Origin: RGIG8244 sp045592785 | GTDB lineage: Bacteria > Verrucomicrobiota > Lentisphaeria > Victivallales > UBA1829 | Direction: 5' to 3' | Assembly: GCA_045592785.1 (NCBI GenBank) | Contig: JAZNVL010000060.1 | Span: 69,362-133,361, forward strand | Length of the DNA stretch: 64,000 nt | Shown: one piece after another, positions 1 to 8,482 of the stretch | How positions within the stretch are numbered: the stretch's first letter is position 1 | Layout: every line of letters starts with the position of its first letter | Position numbers and translations under genes: made by a program | Notes under the pieces: model-generated | Told to the model about the DNA's origin: nothing | Database searches by the model: none | The model's input: only the letters and a program-made list of their open reading frames with translations

Positions 1-78
1 GGAGTTGTTCCGGCTGCGGATCAAACCGAGCCGTGTCTTGAAGATCGAGTTGGAAAGAAGTGGTTGTGCAAGTCTCAT
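1..78 (-). CDS. Possible 5' end of an unidentified gene, cut by the window edge
   Basis: An ATG at 78 on the minus strand opens a frame that stays open for 26 codons to the window edge. It lies 24 nt downstream of the M42 peptidase stop, as the next gene of an operon would. A weak GGAT lies just upstream of the ATG, and codon choice resembles the neighbours. The 26 residues are too few to identify a family, and this could be chance. Confidence 0.25.
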   Translation of the reverse strand, partial: MRLAQPLLSNSIFKTRLGLIRSRNNS

Positions 79-102
79 ACGGGATCCACAGGTGTGTGCT
101 AA

Positions 103-1176
103 TTATTCTACCGGAGGAAGGAATGTATCTTTGCTGTTGATGGCGAGGATCGTTTCCACAAGCAGGCGGACCCCTGCTTCTGCGTCGTTAAGATCACTCA
201 TTTCAGTCTGTGCGTGCATATAACGGTTGGGGACACCCAGCAGAGCAGTGGCGCAGCCGCCCTGATTCACTTGCAGAACAGAGGCATCGGTCCAGCTGAC
301 TGCCAGATAATGCGGCGTGAACTGCACCTGGATCTTTTTCTTTTTTGCAATGTCGAGCATCCGGTCCAACAGGGCAGGGGTATTGTTGGCATTACGGTAA
401 ATGCCGATCCCTTTACCCAGTCCGAATTCGGGCAGTTCTTTCGCATCTGCGCCCGGGGAATCGCTGACGTTGCTCACGTCAACTGCGAATGCCACATTGG
501 GCTCAATGGCATAGGCTGCGGTTTTTGCGCCGCGGGAACCCAGTTCTTCCTGTACTGCGCCCACGAAATAGAGTCCGATGTCTTTGGGGAGTTTCCCGGA
601 TTCCGCGATACGGCGGAATGCTTCTGCGCAGATGTATACGCCGATCTTGTCGTCCAGTGCTTTGGAAACAAGACGTGTCCCGTTGAGGATCTGATAATTG
701 GGCGCAGTAACGATATAATCACCGATAGAGACCAGTTTTTCTGCTTCTTCACGGGAATCGACTCCGATATCAACAAACATGTTCTTCACGTTGAATGTTT
801 CATCGCTCAACGGTTTTGTCGGCTGATTGATGATCACGCCGGGAACATGACGTCCGTCATGGGTGATGACTTCCACTTTCCCGCCTGCCCATCTGTGATA
901 GAAGGGGAAACCGCTGTTCCGGAAATAGAGATATCCACAATCATCGATCCGGATGATCTGGGCTGCAATCTCATCCTGATGTCCCGTGATCATGATCTTG
1001 TATTTTGCTTTTTCGTTCAAAACAGCATAGGAGTTGCCCAGTACGTCCGTGTAGAAACGATCGGCACAGGGGGAGAGAAAACGGTTCAGAAGAAAACGGG
1101 CTTCGTCTTCCTTTCCTGCGGGGCTGGCGCAATGAAGCAGTTCCTTGAGAAAGTCTTTTGCATTCATCTTTTTCAT
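103..1176 (-). CDS. M42 family metallopeptidase (glutamyl/deblocking aminopeptidase type)
   Basis: A cytoplasmic, probably dodecameric (TET-type) co-catalytic metal aminopeptidase that trims peptides; exact specificity is unknown. At 357 residues it has normal family length. Visible metal and catalytic elements in order are GHQDE (His66, Asp68), ALDDK (Asp175/176), the VQEELG pair (Glu210/211), FAVDVS, and a C-terminal MHAQTE histidine. An AAGGAT Shine-Dalgarno sits 7 nt before the ATG. It is divergent from the AraC gene at 1360, so the 183-bp gap holds promoters for both. The family call is firm; the substrate is not. Confidence 0.9.
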   Translation of the reverse strand: MKKMNAKDFLKELLHCASPAGKEDEARFLLNRFLSPCADRFYTDVLGNSYAVLNEKAKYKIMITGHQDEIAAQIIRIDDCGYLYFRNSGFPFYHRWAGGKVEVITHDGRHVPGVIINQPTKPLSDETFNVKNMFVDIGVDSREEAEKLVSIGDYIVTAPNYQILNGTRLVSKALDDKIGVYICAEAFRRIAESGKLPKDIGLYFVGAVQEELGSRGAKTAAYAIEPNVAFAVDVSNVSDSPGADAKELPEFGLGKGIGIYRNANNTPALLDRMLDIAKKKKIQVQFTPHYLAVSWTDASVLQVNQGGCATALLGVPNRYMHAQTEMSDLNDAEAGVRLLVETILAINSKDTFLPPVE

Positions 1177-1286
1177 TTTGTTTATCCTTATGTTTTTTTG
1201 TTCGAACGGCGGGATGATTCTCTTCTCATTTCGCAGTTCCGTTTTTTCTTCTTTTCAGATTTTTTCAAAAAAATACGGAATTTTAC

Positions 1287-1315
1287 TTGAAAAAATTCGA
1301 AACTAATGGTATAAT
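1287..1315 (+). promoter_or_regulatory. Sigma70-type promoter for the AraC gene at 1360
   Basis: TTGAAA at 1287-1292, 17-nt spacer, perfect TATAAT at 1310-1315. The start codon follows 45 nt downstream. Confidence 0.75.
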
Positions 1316-1359
1316 ACACCGTTTTTTGAAAAATAAAATGGATTTTTTGATACAAAATT

Positions 1360-2217
1360 ATGGAAAAAACAAACGAAATCACAGATATTAACTATTCTCC
1401 GGTCCCCGCAGCCCTCAAAAGTGTTTTCGATGGCTTGGGTTTGGAATTCCGTGCCTATGTGCTGAATGCACCCTCGGTGCCCCATTATCCTTTCGTCAAG
1501 AAGCAGTCGAAACCGCGGCAGTTCGATTATTTCGTCCTTTCGCAGCTTCTGGAAGGCGACGGCTTTTTTCATGACTTCAAAACAAATACCGTGAAGACGT
1601 TCGAAGCCGGATACGGTCTGCTGCTCCCGCCGAACCTGGTACAGAATTACGGCGGTTACAGAAAGACCTGGTGGGAAGACTCCATTTGTTTTTCCGGTCC
1701 CCTGGCGGATTCCCTGATGAGAAACAATCTGATCCGCCCCAATATCATTTACTTCGGGAAAGAACGGCGGATCCTTCCGATCATCCGCGCCATCCGTGTT
1801 GGTACGCTCAACTCCATTATGGAAGCCTATGGACTCCTGCTCAAACTTCTGGCGGAACTCAACGAAGAAAACATGAAGACGTCCGGCAGCTATCACCGGA
1901 CCAATCTCCACAATGTCCAGCAGAAAGTCATGGAATCGGATCACTTCTGGACCGTGGATGAAATGGCGGACTATATGAATATGTCCCCTGCGTATCTGCG
2001 CCGTGTATTCGAAAAGGAGATCGGGATCGCGCCCAAAGTCTTCCTGGAACAGATCTGGTTGAAACGGGCAACGGTATACGTTTGCGAAACCAAGCTCCCG
2101 TTCCTTTCCATTGCCATGAAAATGGGGTGCAGTGACCTCTATTATTTCTTCCGTAAATTCCGGCGTCTGACCGGGAAAACACCCACGGAATACCGAAAGA
2201 CTTACGGCAGACGGTAA
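1360..2217 (+). CDS. AraC family transcriptional regulator
   Basis: A 285-residue DNA-binding regulator. The first ~185 residues look like a cupin-type sensing domain. The last ~95 form the double helix-turn-helix of AraC/XylS proteins: the segment MADYMNMSPAYLRRVFEKEIG is helix-turn-helix 1, and the second helix-turn-helix ends in the family signature FFRKFRRLTGKTPTEYR. No Shine-Dalgarno is clear before the ATG. The next gene, an EamA permease, follows after 27 nt on the same strand, so the two may be co-expressed and the permease may carry the regulator's ligand; that is inference. AraC proteins of this type usually activate sugar genes. Confidence 0.88.
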   Translation: MEKTNEITDINYSPVPAALKSVFDGLGLEFRAYVLNAPSVPHYPFVKKQSKPRQFDYFVLSQLLEGDGFFHDFKTNTVKTFEAGYGLLLPPNLVQNYGGYRKTWWEDSICFSGPLADSLMRNNLIRPNIIYFGKERRILPIIRAIRVGTLNSIMEAYGLLLKLLAELNEENMKTSGSYHRTNLHNVQQKVMESDHFWTVDEMADYMNMSPAYLRRVFEKEIGIAPKVFLEQIWLKRATVYVCETKLPFLSIAMKMGCSDLYYFFRKFRRLTGKTPTEYRKTYGRR

Positions 2218-2244
2218 GTTGTTTTTATGTAAGGACCTTTTGCA

Positions 2245-3147
2245 ATGACTCTGCTTGCTTTTGTATTTATCTTTTTTTCCATTTTTCTGCACGCCGCCTG
2301 GAACCTGATGTCGAAAGGCGTCAAGCCCTCCATGGCATTTTATGCTATCATGGGGCTGATCGCCGCGCTCGTCTGGCTCCCGTTTTTCTTCCTCAGTGAT
2401 TGGCGTCTGGCGGATATGCCCTGGCAATTTTTTGCGTTCCTGGGATTAAGTGTCTTCGGCGAGTTCATTTATATGCTGGGGCTCGCAAAAGCATATCGCA
2501 TGGCGGATATCTCTTACGTTTACCCGGTTGTCCGTGCGCTGCCCGTTCTTATGGTGGCAACCGTGACGATCGTATTCAAGTTGGGGAAAACGCCCTCCGC
2601 TTTGGCTTTGACCGGGATGCTGGTCATCATGGTCGGCTGTCTCATCATGCCCATGCAGCACTTCCGGGATTTCGGACTGAAACGTTATTGGAACCGGACG
2701 ATCCTGTTTATCCTTCTGGCAACGGTCGGGACCACATGTTATACCATTGCAGACAGTTCCGCGCTTTCCTGGCTCCGGAAAACAGTGGCGGATGCGGGCG
2801 CCATTGATACCTTCGCCTATCTTTTTCTGATCGAAGGCGGACTGTTCCTTACCGAGATCATTTATGTTGCATGCAGCAAAGTGGAACGCGCGCTCTTCTG
2901 CAAGATGTTCGGCAGAACGATCTATCCGGTCCTTGCCGGGTTCAGCGGAACGCTTGCCTATGCGCTGGTCCTTTTCGCCATGAAACATGTGGATAATGTC
3001 AGTTACATTCAGGCGTTCCGGCAAATGAGTCTGCCGGTTGGCTTTTTTGCCGGGGTACTCTTCCTCAAGGAACGCGCTTCCCGCCCGAAACTTGCCGGAC
3101 TGGTGCTGATCGTTGCCGGACTGGTCATGGTGGCACTTTTCAGTTGA
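2245..3147 (+). CDS. EamA/DMT family transporter
   Basis: An inner-membrane permease of 300 residues with about ten hydrophobic segments in two similar halves, the usual architecture of the drug/metabolite transporter superfamily. The C-terminal half carries the typical motif of proline and glycine residues followed by FLKERAS and a last helix (LAGLVLIVAGLVMV). Substrate is unknown; relatives export amino acids or move sugars and metabolites. It lies just downstream of an AraC regulator and converges on the glycoside hydrolase at 3215, with only 67 bp and a terminator between them. Confidence 0.82.
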   Translation: MTLLAFVFIFFSIFLHAAWNLMSKGVKPSMAFYAIMGLIAALVWLPFFFLSDWRLADMPWQFFAFLGLSVFGEFIYMLGLAKAYRMADISYVYPVVRALPVLMVATVTIVFKLGKTPSALALTGMLVIMVGCLIMPMQHFRDFGLKRYWNRTILFILLATVGTTCYTIADSSALSWLRKTVADAGAIDTFAYLFLIEGGLFLTEIIYVACSKVERALFCKMFGRTIYPVLAGFSGTLAYALVLFAMKHVDNVSYIQAFRQMSLPVGFFAGVLFLKERASRPKLAGLVLIVAGLVMVALFS

Positions 3148-3150
3148 GAC

Positions 3151-3187
3151 AAAAAAGCGGCTGCCGCAGATATTGTGCAGCAACCGC
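3151..3187 (-). terminator. Rho-independent terminator of the glycoside hydrolase
   Basis: On the minus strand an 11-bp stem (GCGGTTGCTGC with GCGGCAGCCGC, two G-U pairs) and 9-nt loop are followed directly by TTTTTT. It lies between convergent genes and may act weakly in the other direction. Confidence 0.8.
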
Positions 3188-3214
3188 AATGCTTTTGTTT
3201 CAAAACGGATTGAT

Positions 3215-4696
3215 TCAGCAGAAATCACCGAATGTCAGAAGCAGCGGGTAATCCCGGATCGGCAGGAACTTGAACGCCATGAAATTATCCACCCGTTCAA
3301 TGATGCCGTCTTCCAGTTCATACAAACGACCGGCATGGAATTGATATTTCTTGCGGTTTTCGTCTTCTTCCTTGATGATGTCCGGGATCTCATAGATCGA
3401 ACCGTCATAAAGGTCGATCAGTCGGCAGGGAGAGGGCAGATTCGCCCCCTGGAAGGAACAGGTCCCTTCGTAATCCGTGGTCATCAATTCAGTGGGACGC
3501 CAGTATGCCATAGCCATAGCCCCGTTGGGTCTGCGGAAACATACGCGGTTGATCTCGTGAGCATGTTCCTCCAGACGCATCATACCGGGTGACATCTCAG
3601 AATGCGGATAATGGACCAGCGGAATGTCTTCCACCGTGAATTCTTCCCGGAATACAGAAGCGATCACCTGCAGGGTACGGTACGCCGGTTTCTTTCTGAA
3701 TACGCCGGTGGCTCTTCCATTTTCATCGAATTCCGCGCCCAGCACACCGAAATAGGCGTAATCCTTATAGGAGTTCGGGTTGTCATTGGAGCCGCCCAGC
3801 GCTTCCGCCATATCCAGACTGGAGAAGTAGGAGGCAAATTTCACGTCTTCGCTGAAGTTCGCCATGAAATGACGTGCCATATACTTCGCCTGTTTCCGTT
3901 CGGTCCAGGCTGCTCCGTGCAGTGCGCCGGAAACACAACGTCTTGTCTGCGCACCGGTTTCCCCCTGGATCAACTCCATATCCGGGTTGCTCTGCTTCAT
4001 GAAATAACGCAATCCCTTCAGGAAGTCATGATGACTCATTTCGTTCAGGTTGTAGTTGTGATAGGTGTACGCATCCATGTACTTGCCAGCACCCGTATTG
4101 AAGACTTCAGACGTCCAATGGTATCCGGGACAGCACTGGCTGCCGCCGATGACTTTTGCTTCCGGATCCGCTTCTTTCACAGCCTTCGATGTTGCGATCA
4201 CAAACTCGCCGTATTCTTTGCCATTGGGACCATGCTTCCAGCACCAGGAACCATCCGGTTCGTTCCAGACTTCATAATATTCGATCCTGCCGTGATAATG
4301 TTTCACCACAGCCTTCACATAATTCGCCCAGGCAGTCCGTTCCTCTTCCGTGAAGATCGGCGCACAGCCCACTGAACCGAATACCTTTTTCGCACGTTCC
4401 GAGTACAGCGGATTCCCGTAACAGAGACACAGCCAGGGCTGCAAACCGCGCCGCAACAGATTGTCTACGATCTTATCCAGCCACTCAAAAGAGTATACTC
4501 CGGGCTGTTGTTCCGTACGCTGCCAGCCGGATTGAAGACGGACCCATTTGACACCCAGTTCCGCCACCGGATCGTACGCGTTTTCCGGGTCGAATACATC
4601 CCGATCCAGCTTTTCAAATCCGATCCCGACTCTCGATGTCTTGATGTCCTTTGAAGCATAAGCTTTTACATTACCGATTTTTTTCAAACGATCCAT
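3215..4696 (-). CDS. Clan-A glycoside hydrolase (GH39/GH5-like)
   Basis: A 493-residue TIM-barrel retaining glycosidase, presumably acting on plant or host glycans. The proposed acid/base is Glu146 in WNEPDG and the nucleophile Glu246 in IQGETG, placed at the ends of strands 4 and 7 as in clan A. A small beta-rich domain probably forms the last ~120 residues. No signal peptide is visible, so it is likely cytoplasmic. The frame stays open upstream to 5029, but the ATG at 4696 has a strong AAAGGAGAT 8 nt before it and starts the conserved sequence. It is divergent from an AraC gene that shares its operator. GH39 is favoured; a GH5-type family is possible. Confidence 0.8.
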   Translation of the reverse strand: MDRLKKIGNVKAYASKDIKTSRVGIGFEKLDRDVFDPENAYDPVAELGVKWVRLQSGWQRTEQQPGVYSFEWLDKIVDNLLRRGLQPWLCLCYGNPLYSERAKKVFGSVGCAPIFTEEERTAWANYVKAVVKHYHGRIEYYEVWNEPDGSWCWKHGPNGKEYGEFVIATSKAVKEADPEAKVIGGSQCCPGYHWTSEVFNTGAGKYMDAYTYHNYNLNEMSHHDFLKGLRYFMKQSNPDMELIQGETGAQTRRCVSGALHGAAWTERKQAKYMARHFMANFSEDVKFASYFSSLDMAEALGGSNDNPNSYKDYAYFGVLGAEFDENGRATGVFRKKPAYRTLQVIASVFREEFTVEDIPLVHYPHSEMSPGMMRLEEHAHEINRVCFRRPNGAMAMAYWRPTELMTTDYEGTCSFQGANLPSPCRLIDLYDGSIYEIPDIIKEEDENRKKYQFHAGRLYELEDGIIERVDNFMAFKFLPIRDYPLLLTFGDFC

Positions 4697-4721
4697 GAGA
4701 GATCTCCTTTCATTGGTTGAT

Positions 4722-4796
4722 GAATTTCTCTCAATATAACGCAGAAAAAATAGAAAAAAAGAGAATTTCTGCCATAAATAGTTTGAATTTCTGCCA
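4722..4796. promoter_or_regulatory. Direct-repeat operator between the glycoside hydrolase and AraC gene
   Basis: GAATTTCTGCCA occurs at 4763-4774 and again at 4785-4796, identical and 22 bp apart (two helical turns). A weaker copy, GAATTTCTCTCA, is at 4722-4733. Read on the minus strand the two perfect copies lie upstream of a TTATATTG -10-like element of the hydrolase, the usual place for an AraC-family activator. The divergent AraC protein encoded from 4820 is the obvious ligand. Confidence 0.65.
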
Positions 4797-4819
4797 ATGA
4801 CATGTAAAGTATCCTTATT

Positions 4820-5677
4820 ATGCATTCTTTTATCGACTTTACAAAATTGAAACGGGGCGTTGATTTCCCGTATCCTGTCATTCAGGCAGGATGGATGTCC
4901 CTGTTCGCCGGGGAGAATACCGGACTTGACAGTTTCCGGACACTGGAGGTATGTATCCGTCTGGGGGGCGAACACAAATATTCGGAAGACCGGATCGACG
5001 GCAAAACGTATTACACTGCGTTCCCTCATGTGATTTATAAATGGCCTGGGATGAAACTTGTCACCACCCCGTTCAAATGCCGTGAGAGCATATATTTCAC
5101 ATACTCACTCCCGGTGTCGGAACAGTTGAAAAACAATCGTTTTCTCCCCGGCAATATCATTTTTCAGCCCTTCGAAATGAATGGTGAGATCGAAGCAAAG
5201 ATCCTGGATTTGCGGAAACTGCTGACCCGCAGTCAGGATTTCTCCATTGCGGATCGGGTCGATCTCTGTTGCTGCGGGATCCTGGAGGAACTGAATTTTC
5301 TCCGTTCACTGCAGCCGGATGTACTGCATCCTGCGGTGCAAATGAATAAGATCGCCTCGTTCATTGAAGCCAATCTGTGCAGACCGTTATCCATCCGCGA
5401 AATCGCAAAACAGTTCGCACTTTCCGAACGGACACTGTACCGTTACTGGCAGACCGCGTATCCGGCTTCCCCCGGAGAGTATTTGCGCAAGTGCCGTCTT
5501 GCCAGAGCAAAGGAACTGCTGGAACGATCATCCTTCCCGATCCGGGATATCGCCAAGATGTTCTGTTTTTGTGATGACAACAGCTTTTCCTCTGCATTCA
5601 GGCAGGAATTCGGGATGACGCCGCGCCAATACAGAAAAAATTGTAAAGATTTGAATCGTGAAATCCGAAAAAAATAA
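4820..5677 (+). CDS. AraC family transcriptional regulator, divergent from the glycoside hydrolase
   Basis: 285 residues. The N-terminal ~170 residues are a sensing domain of unknown ligand. The C-terminal ~100 residues hold two helix-turn-helix units: IREIAKQFALSERTLYRYW, then IRDIAKMFCFCDDNSFSSAF ending in FGMTPRQYRK, the AraC family signature. The gene is divergent from the GH39-like hydrolase across 123 bp with 22-bp-spaced direct repeats, so it very likely activates that gene and perhaps regulates itself. Its own Shine-Dalgarno is weak (AAAGTATCC). Confidence 0.88.
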   Translation: MHSFIDFTKLKRGVDFPYPVIQAGWMSLFAGENTGLDSFRTLEVCIRLGGEHKYSEDRIDGKTYYTAFPHVIYKWPGMKLVTTPFKCRESIYFTYSLPVSEQLKNNRFLPGNIIFQPFEMNGEIEAKILDLRKLLTRSQDFSIADRVDLCCCGILEELNFLRSLQPDVLHPAVQMNKIASFIEANLCRPLSIREIAKQFALSERTLYRYWQTAYPASPGEYLRKCRLARAKELLERSSFPIRDIAKMFCFCDDNSFSSAFRQEFGMTPRQYRKNCKDLNREIRKK

Positions 5678-5773
5678 AAAAAAGGTTTGCTTTTTGTTTG
5701 TCCAAGTATATATTACATGCACAGACAGTGTCCGGTGATGTTGCCGGTTTTTTCGGATTGACAGGAGATCGTA

Positions 5774-7756
5774 ATGGGTGTTGTGTATGCTTGTTGTGCC
5801 GCCGTACTCGGTATGACATTTGTATTTGTTACCCTGCTGCTGCTCCATGGTCTGCGCAAGGTGATCGGGTTCACCGGGTTCTATTTCGCACTCGGTCTGC
5901 TGTTCGCAGTCATGCAGTTCGCAGGTGTGGCGGATATGTGTATCTACACCTCATTTCCGGGACTCAATTTCGACCTCGCCAATACGGTCCTTCTGCTCCC
6001 GTTCCTTACCGCGCTTATTGTGGTCTACATTGCAGACGGAACTCTGGAGGCGCAACGACTCATCATCGCGCTGCTTGCCGGATTGGGGATCTACGCCTAT
6101 CTCGTGAGTATGACGTTTGCACAGGGATCCTGGTCTGCCGGAACGGAAGCCTTCTTTTCCTCCGCTTCCTATATCACACAGATGTTCCAGCGGAGTATCC
6201 GCAGCATGTCCGCCAATGTGGTCAGTTTCGCCATAGACCTTTTCCTGATCCCCATTATCTATCAACGACTCCGGAACTACGGATGCCGTCTGTTCTTCTG
6301 CGTGACCGGGGCGTTGTTCGTGGGGCAGGCGTTGGATATTTTTCTGTATTCCGCAACGGTATTCTGGGGACAGCAGGACTGGTGGCGTGAGATCTCATCC
6401 AGTTATCTTTCCCGTGCCGGATCCATTCTTCTGCTCTCCTGGATCACTTCGATTTATCTTTCCCGGATCCATCTGGAACAACCGGGGGCAGGGCGGCGTT
6501 CCCTGGATATTATCATTGCATTCTTCGGCGCATCGGGCAAAGCGGAACGACTGGAACGCGACCTGCGTGAGTCGGAAGAACGGTACAGTCTTCTTTTCCG
6601 CAGTGCCGCGGATCTGATCGTCACCGCAGACCGTTCCGGCAGGATCATTGACGCGAACCCGGCGGCATTGCGTATTATGGGGATCGAACGCGCCGATTTG
6701 AAAAATACCATGCTCGCGGACGTGATCGATATTCAGCCTGTGCTCTGGGAACAGATCACAGACGAAGATGCAAGCAGTAACGGTCCGCTCCTTTGCAATA
6801 CCATCATGCTGAAAACCGAACGGGAAACCGAACTGACGTTGAACGCAGTCAATATCGGTGACACACCGATGATCACGATCTTCGGACGCGACATCACGGA
6901 ACGACGCAAACTCGACCGGGAACGGCAGGAGTGGCAGGAACAGACGTTCCACTGGCAGCGATTGGAATCCATCGGCAGACTCGCCGGAGGTATCGCCCAT
7001 GACTTCAATAACTTCCTTCATGCCATGCAGGGACATCTGGATATTATCCGGTACATGCACCCAGTGGATGATCCGGATGTAAACCGGCATTTGGACGGAA
7101 TCGATGCCATCAGCGAAAAAGCGGCTGTCCTGACCAAACAGCTGTTGGGGTTCGCCCGGAAAGGCAATTATCATGAATCCGAGATCGTGGTCAAAGACTT
7201 CCTGCGGTCCGCTCTGGATATGTTCCTGCCGGCTTCCTCCGCCGTGCCGCTCCATGTGGATATGAAGATCCTGCACAGCGAAAAACAGAGTTATGTGATC
7301 AAGGGCGACCCCATTCAGCTGCAACAGGCTCTGATGAACATCCTTTTCAATGCCAGAGATGCCATGCAGAATGAACCGGAGGCAAACCGGAAACTCTTCG
7401 TCACGGTCTGCACTTCCGCTGATCTTGCGACGGAAGAGATTCATCCCCCACATGAAGTGACCGACTGGCAGGAGAAAAATTATTGCGTGATCCGTGTCCG
7501 GGATACCGGATCTGGCATCCCGGATGATGTCAAAGTGCGTATCTTCGAACCTTTCTTTACCACAAAACCCATAGGGAAAGGGACCGGTATGGGACTTTCC
7601 ATGGCGTTCGGGATCCTCCGTTCGCATCATGGCTGGATCCAGGCGGATAATGCCGCGGAAGGCGGTGCAGAATTTACCTTCTTTATCCCGTTCCTCACTG
7701 CCGGTGATGATGCGCAGCCCGATAACGAAAGCAATACCCGTCTTACAGGAGAATGA
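5774..7756 (+). CDS. Membrane-bound PAS sensor histidine kinase
   Basis: A 660-residue inner-membrane kinase. Residues 1-~235 contain about seven hydrophobic segments; a PAS domain follows (~266-375, with DANPAALRIMGI). The dimerisation/phosphoacceptor domain carries His409 in GIAHDFNN. The ATPase domain shows the N box (ILFNARDAM, ~520), G1 (DTGSGIP), F box (FEPFFTT) and G2 (GKGTGMGLSMA). The HDFNN form is that of the large NtrB-like histidine kinase group. No receiver domain is attached and no response regulator is encoded nearby, so it is an orphan. It ends 4 nt before the next gene. The ligand is unknown. Confidence 0.9.
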   Translation: MGVVYACCAAVLGMTFVFVTLLLLHGLRKVIGFTGFYFALGLLFAVMQFAGVADMCIYTSFPGLNFDLANTVLLLPFLTALIVVYIADGTLEAQRLIIALLAGLGIYAYLVSMTFAQGSWSAGTEAFFSSASYITQMFQRSIRSMSANVVSFAIDLFLIPIIYQRLRNYGCRLFFCVTGALFVGQALDIFLYSATVFWGQQDWWREISSSYLSRAGSILLLSWITSIYLSRIHLEQPGAGRRSLDIIIAFFGASGKAERLERDLRESEERYSLLFRSAADLIVTADRSGRIIDANPAALRIMGIERADLKNTMLADVIDIQPVLWEQITDEDASSNGPLLCNTIMLKTERETELTLNAVNIGDTPMITIFGRDITERRKLDRERQEWQEQTFHWQRLESIGRLAGGIAHDFNNFLHAMQGHLDIIRYMHPVDDPDVNRHLDGIDAISEKAAVLTKQLLGFARKGNYHESEIVVKDFLRSALDMFLPASSAVPLHVDMKILHSEKQSYVIKGDPIQLQQALMNILFNARDAMQNEPEANRKLFVTVCTSADLATEEIHPPHEVTDWQEKNYCVIRVRDTGSGIPDDVKVRIFEPFFTTKPIGKGTGMGLSMAFGILRSHHGWIQADNAAEGGAEFTFFIPFLTAGDDAQPDNESNTRLTGE

Positions 7757-7760
7757 ACTT

Positions 7761-8264
7761 ATGAAAAAACAATTTGTTCAGCGTGCGATCCTGGTCGTAC
7801 TGCTTCTTGCAACAGCAGGTGCAGTGTGGTTTTTCTTCTTTTACGAAAGCCCGGAAACACAAATCCGTAACGTGTTCGCGGAACTGGAAATGGCGGCAGA
7901 GAAAACGGGCAATAAACCGCTGTTGGATGATGTCGCCGATATCCGGGCCATCGAACGCTTGTGCATGCCGGAGATCCAGGTCACGGGGGTTCCTCATGCG
8001 GATGGAACTTATCGGGCAAAAGAACTTGCCGCCCGTTATGTGCAGGGACGCAAGTATCTGGTTTCCATGAGTCTCTCTTTGTATGATCTTCGGATCACTT
8101 TCCCCGCAAAAGATTTCTGTATGACCGGGTTTTCAGTCAATGCCAGCGGGAAGACATCTTCACAAAAGACTTTCAACGAATCCTTTTCCGCCGTTGCGCA
8201 ATTGGGGAAAAACGAGGAAGGGAAGTGGGTTTTTATCTCCATCAGCGGCAAAGAAGAGGAATAA
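7761..8264 (+). CDS. Membrane-anchored protein of unknown function, co-transcribed with the kinase
   Basis: 167 residues with one N-terminal transmembrane or uncleaved signal segment (about residues 8-26, followed by FFFFYES). The rest is a single extracytoplasmic domain with a helix then beta-strands, ending VFISISG; the pattern recalls an NTF2-like fold but is not diagnostic. The ATG at 7761 is chosen because ACAGGAGAA precedes it; the longer frame from 7629 lies inside the kinase gene. The 4-nt gap to the kinase suggests coupled expression, so a role as accessory to that sensor is a reasonable guess. Confidence 0.7.
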   Translation: MKKQFVQRAILVVLLLATAGAVWFFFFYESPETQIRNVFAELEMAAEKTGNKPLLDDVADIRAIERLCMPEIQVTGVPHADGTYRAKELAARYVQGRKYLVSMSLSLYDLRITFPAKDFCMTGFSVNASGKTSSQKTFNESFSAVAQLGKNEEGKWVFISISGKEEE

Positions 8265-8310
8265 TCCCGGAAAAAGCGGAATTTTTTTTCAAAAAATGAT
8301 GAAAAAATAC

Positions 8311-8338
8311 TTGAAATTCCGCTATTCTGTGCTAAATT
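8311..8338 (+). promoter_or_regulatory. Promoter of rpsB-tsf
   Basis: TTGAAA at 8311-8316, 16-nt spacer, TAAATT at 8333-8338 preceded by TGTGC, giving an extended -10. The start codon is 144 nt downstream, which leaves a long leader. Confidence 0.65.
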
Positions 8339-8344
8339 ATCAAG

Positions 8345-8482
8345 ATACGTCGGAATTCTGCGGATAACAAACCAACCCCGCAGGGTTACGGAACAATTAA
8401 ACAATGAGGATATCTTGCCGCACAGGGTAACGGTTAAAACCCCGCGGTTGAAAGGTGTCGGAACACAGAAAGGCGATTGGTT
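8345..8482 (+). promoter_or_regulatory. Structured 5' leader of rpsB with a duplicated motif
   Basis: Two hairpins can be drawn. The first is AACCC-CGCA-GGGTT at 8374-8387. The second is a two-part stem at 8418-8447, CCGC paired with GCGG and GGGT with ACCC, enclosing AACGGTTAAA. The first halves share a motif: CCGCAGGGTTACGG at 8378-8391 and CCGCACAGGGTAACGG at 8418-8433. Ribosomal-protein leaders often bind their own product, so S2 autoregulation is a natural hypothesis. Confidence 0.5.

Noticed and set aside
214..1290. 358-codon plus-strand frame opposite the M42 gene
   Set aside because: Shadow of the minus gene; Cys/His/Phe-rich text without a family.
1303..2427. 374-codon minus-strand frame opposite the AraC and EamA genes
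   Set aside because: Antisense shadow; the plus genes have promoters and family motifs.
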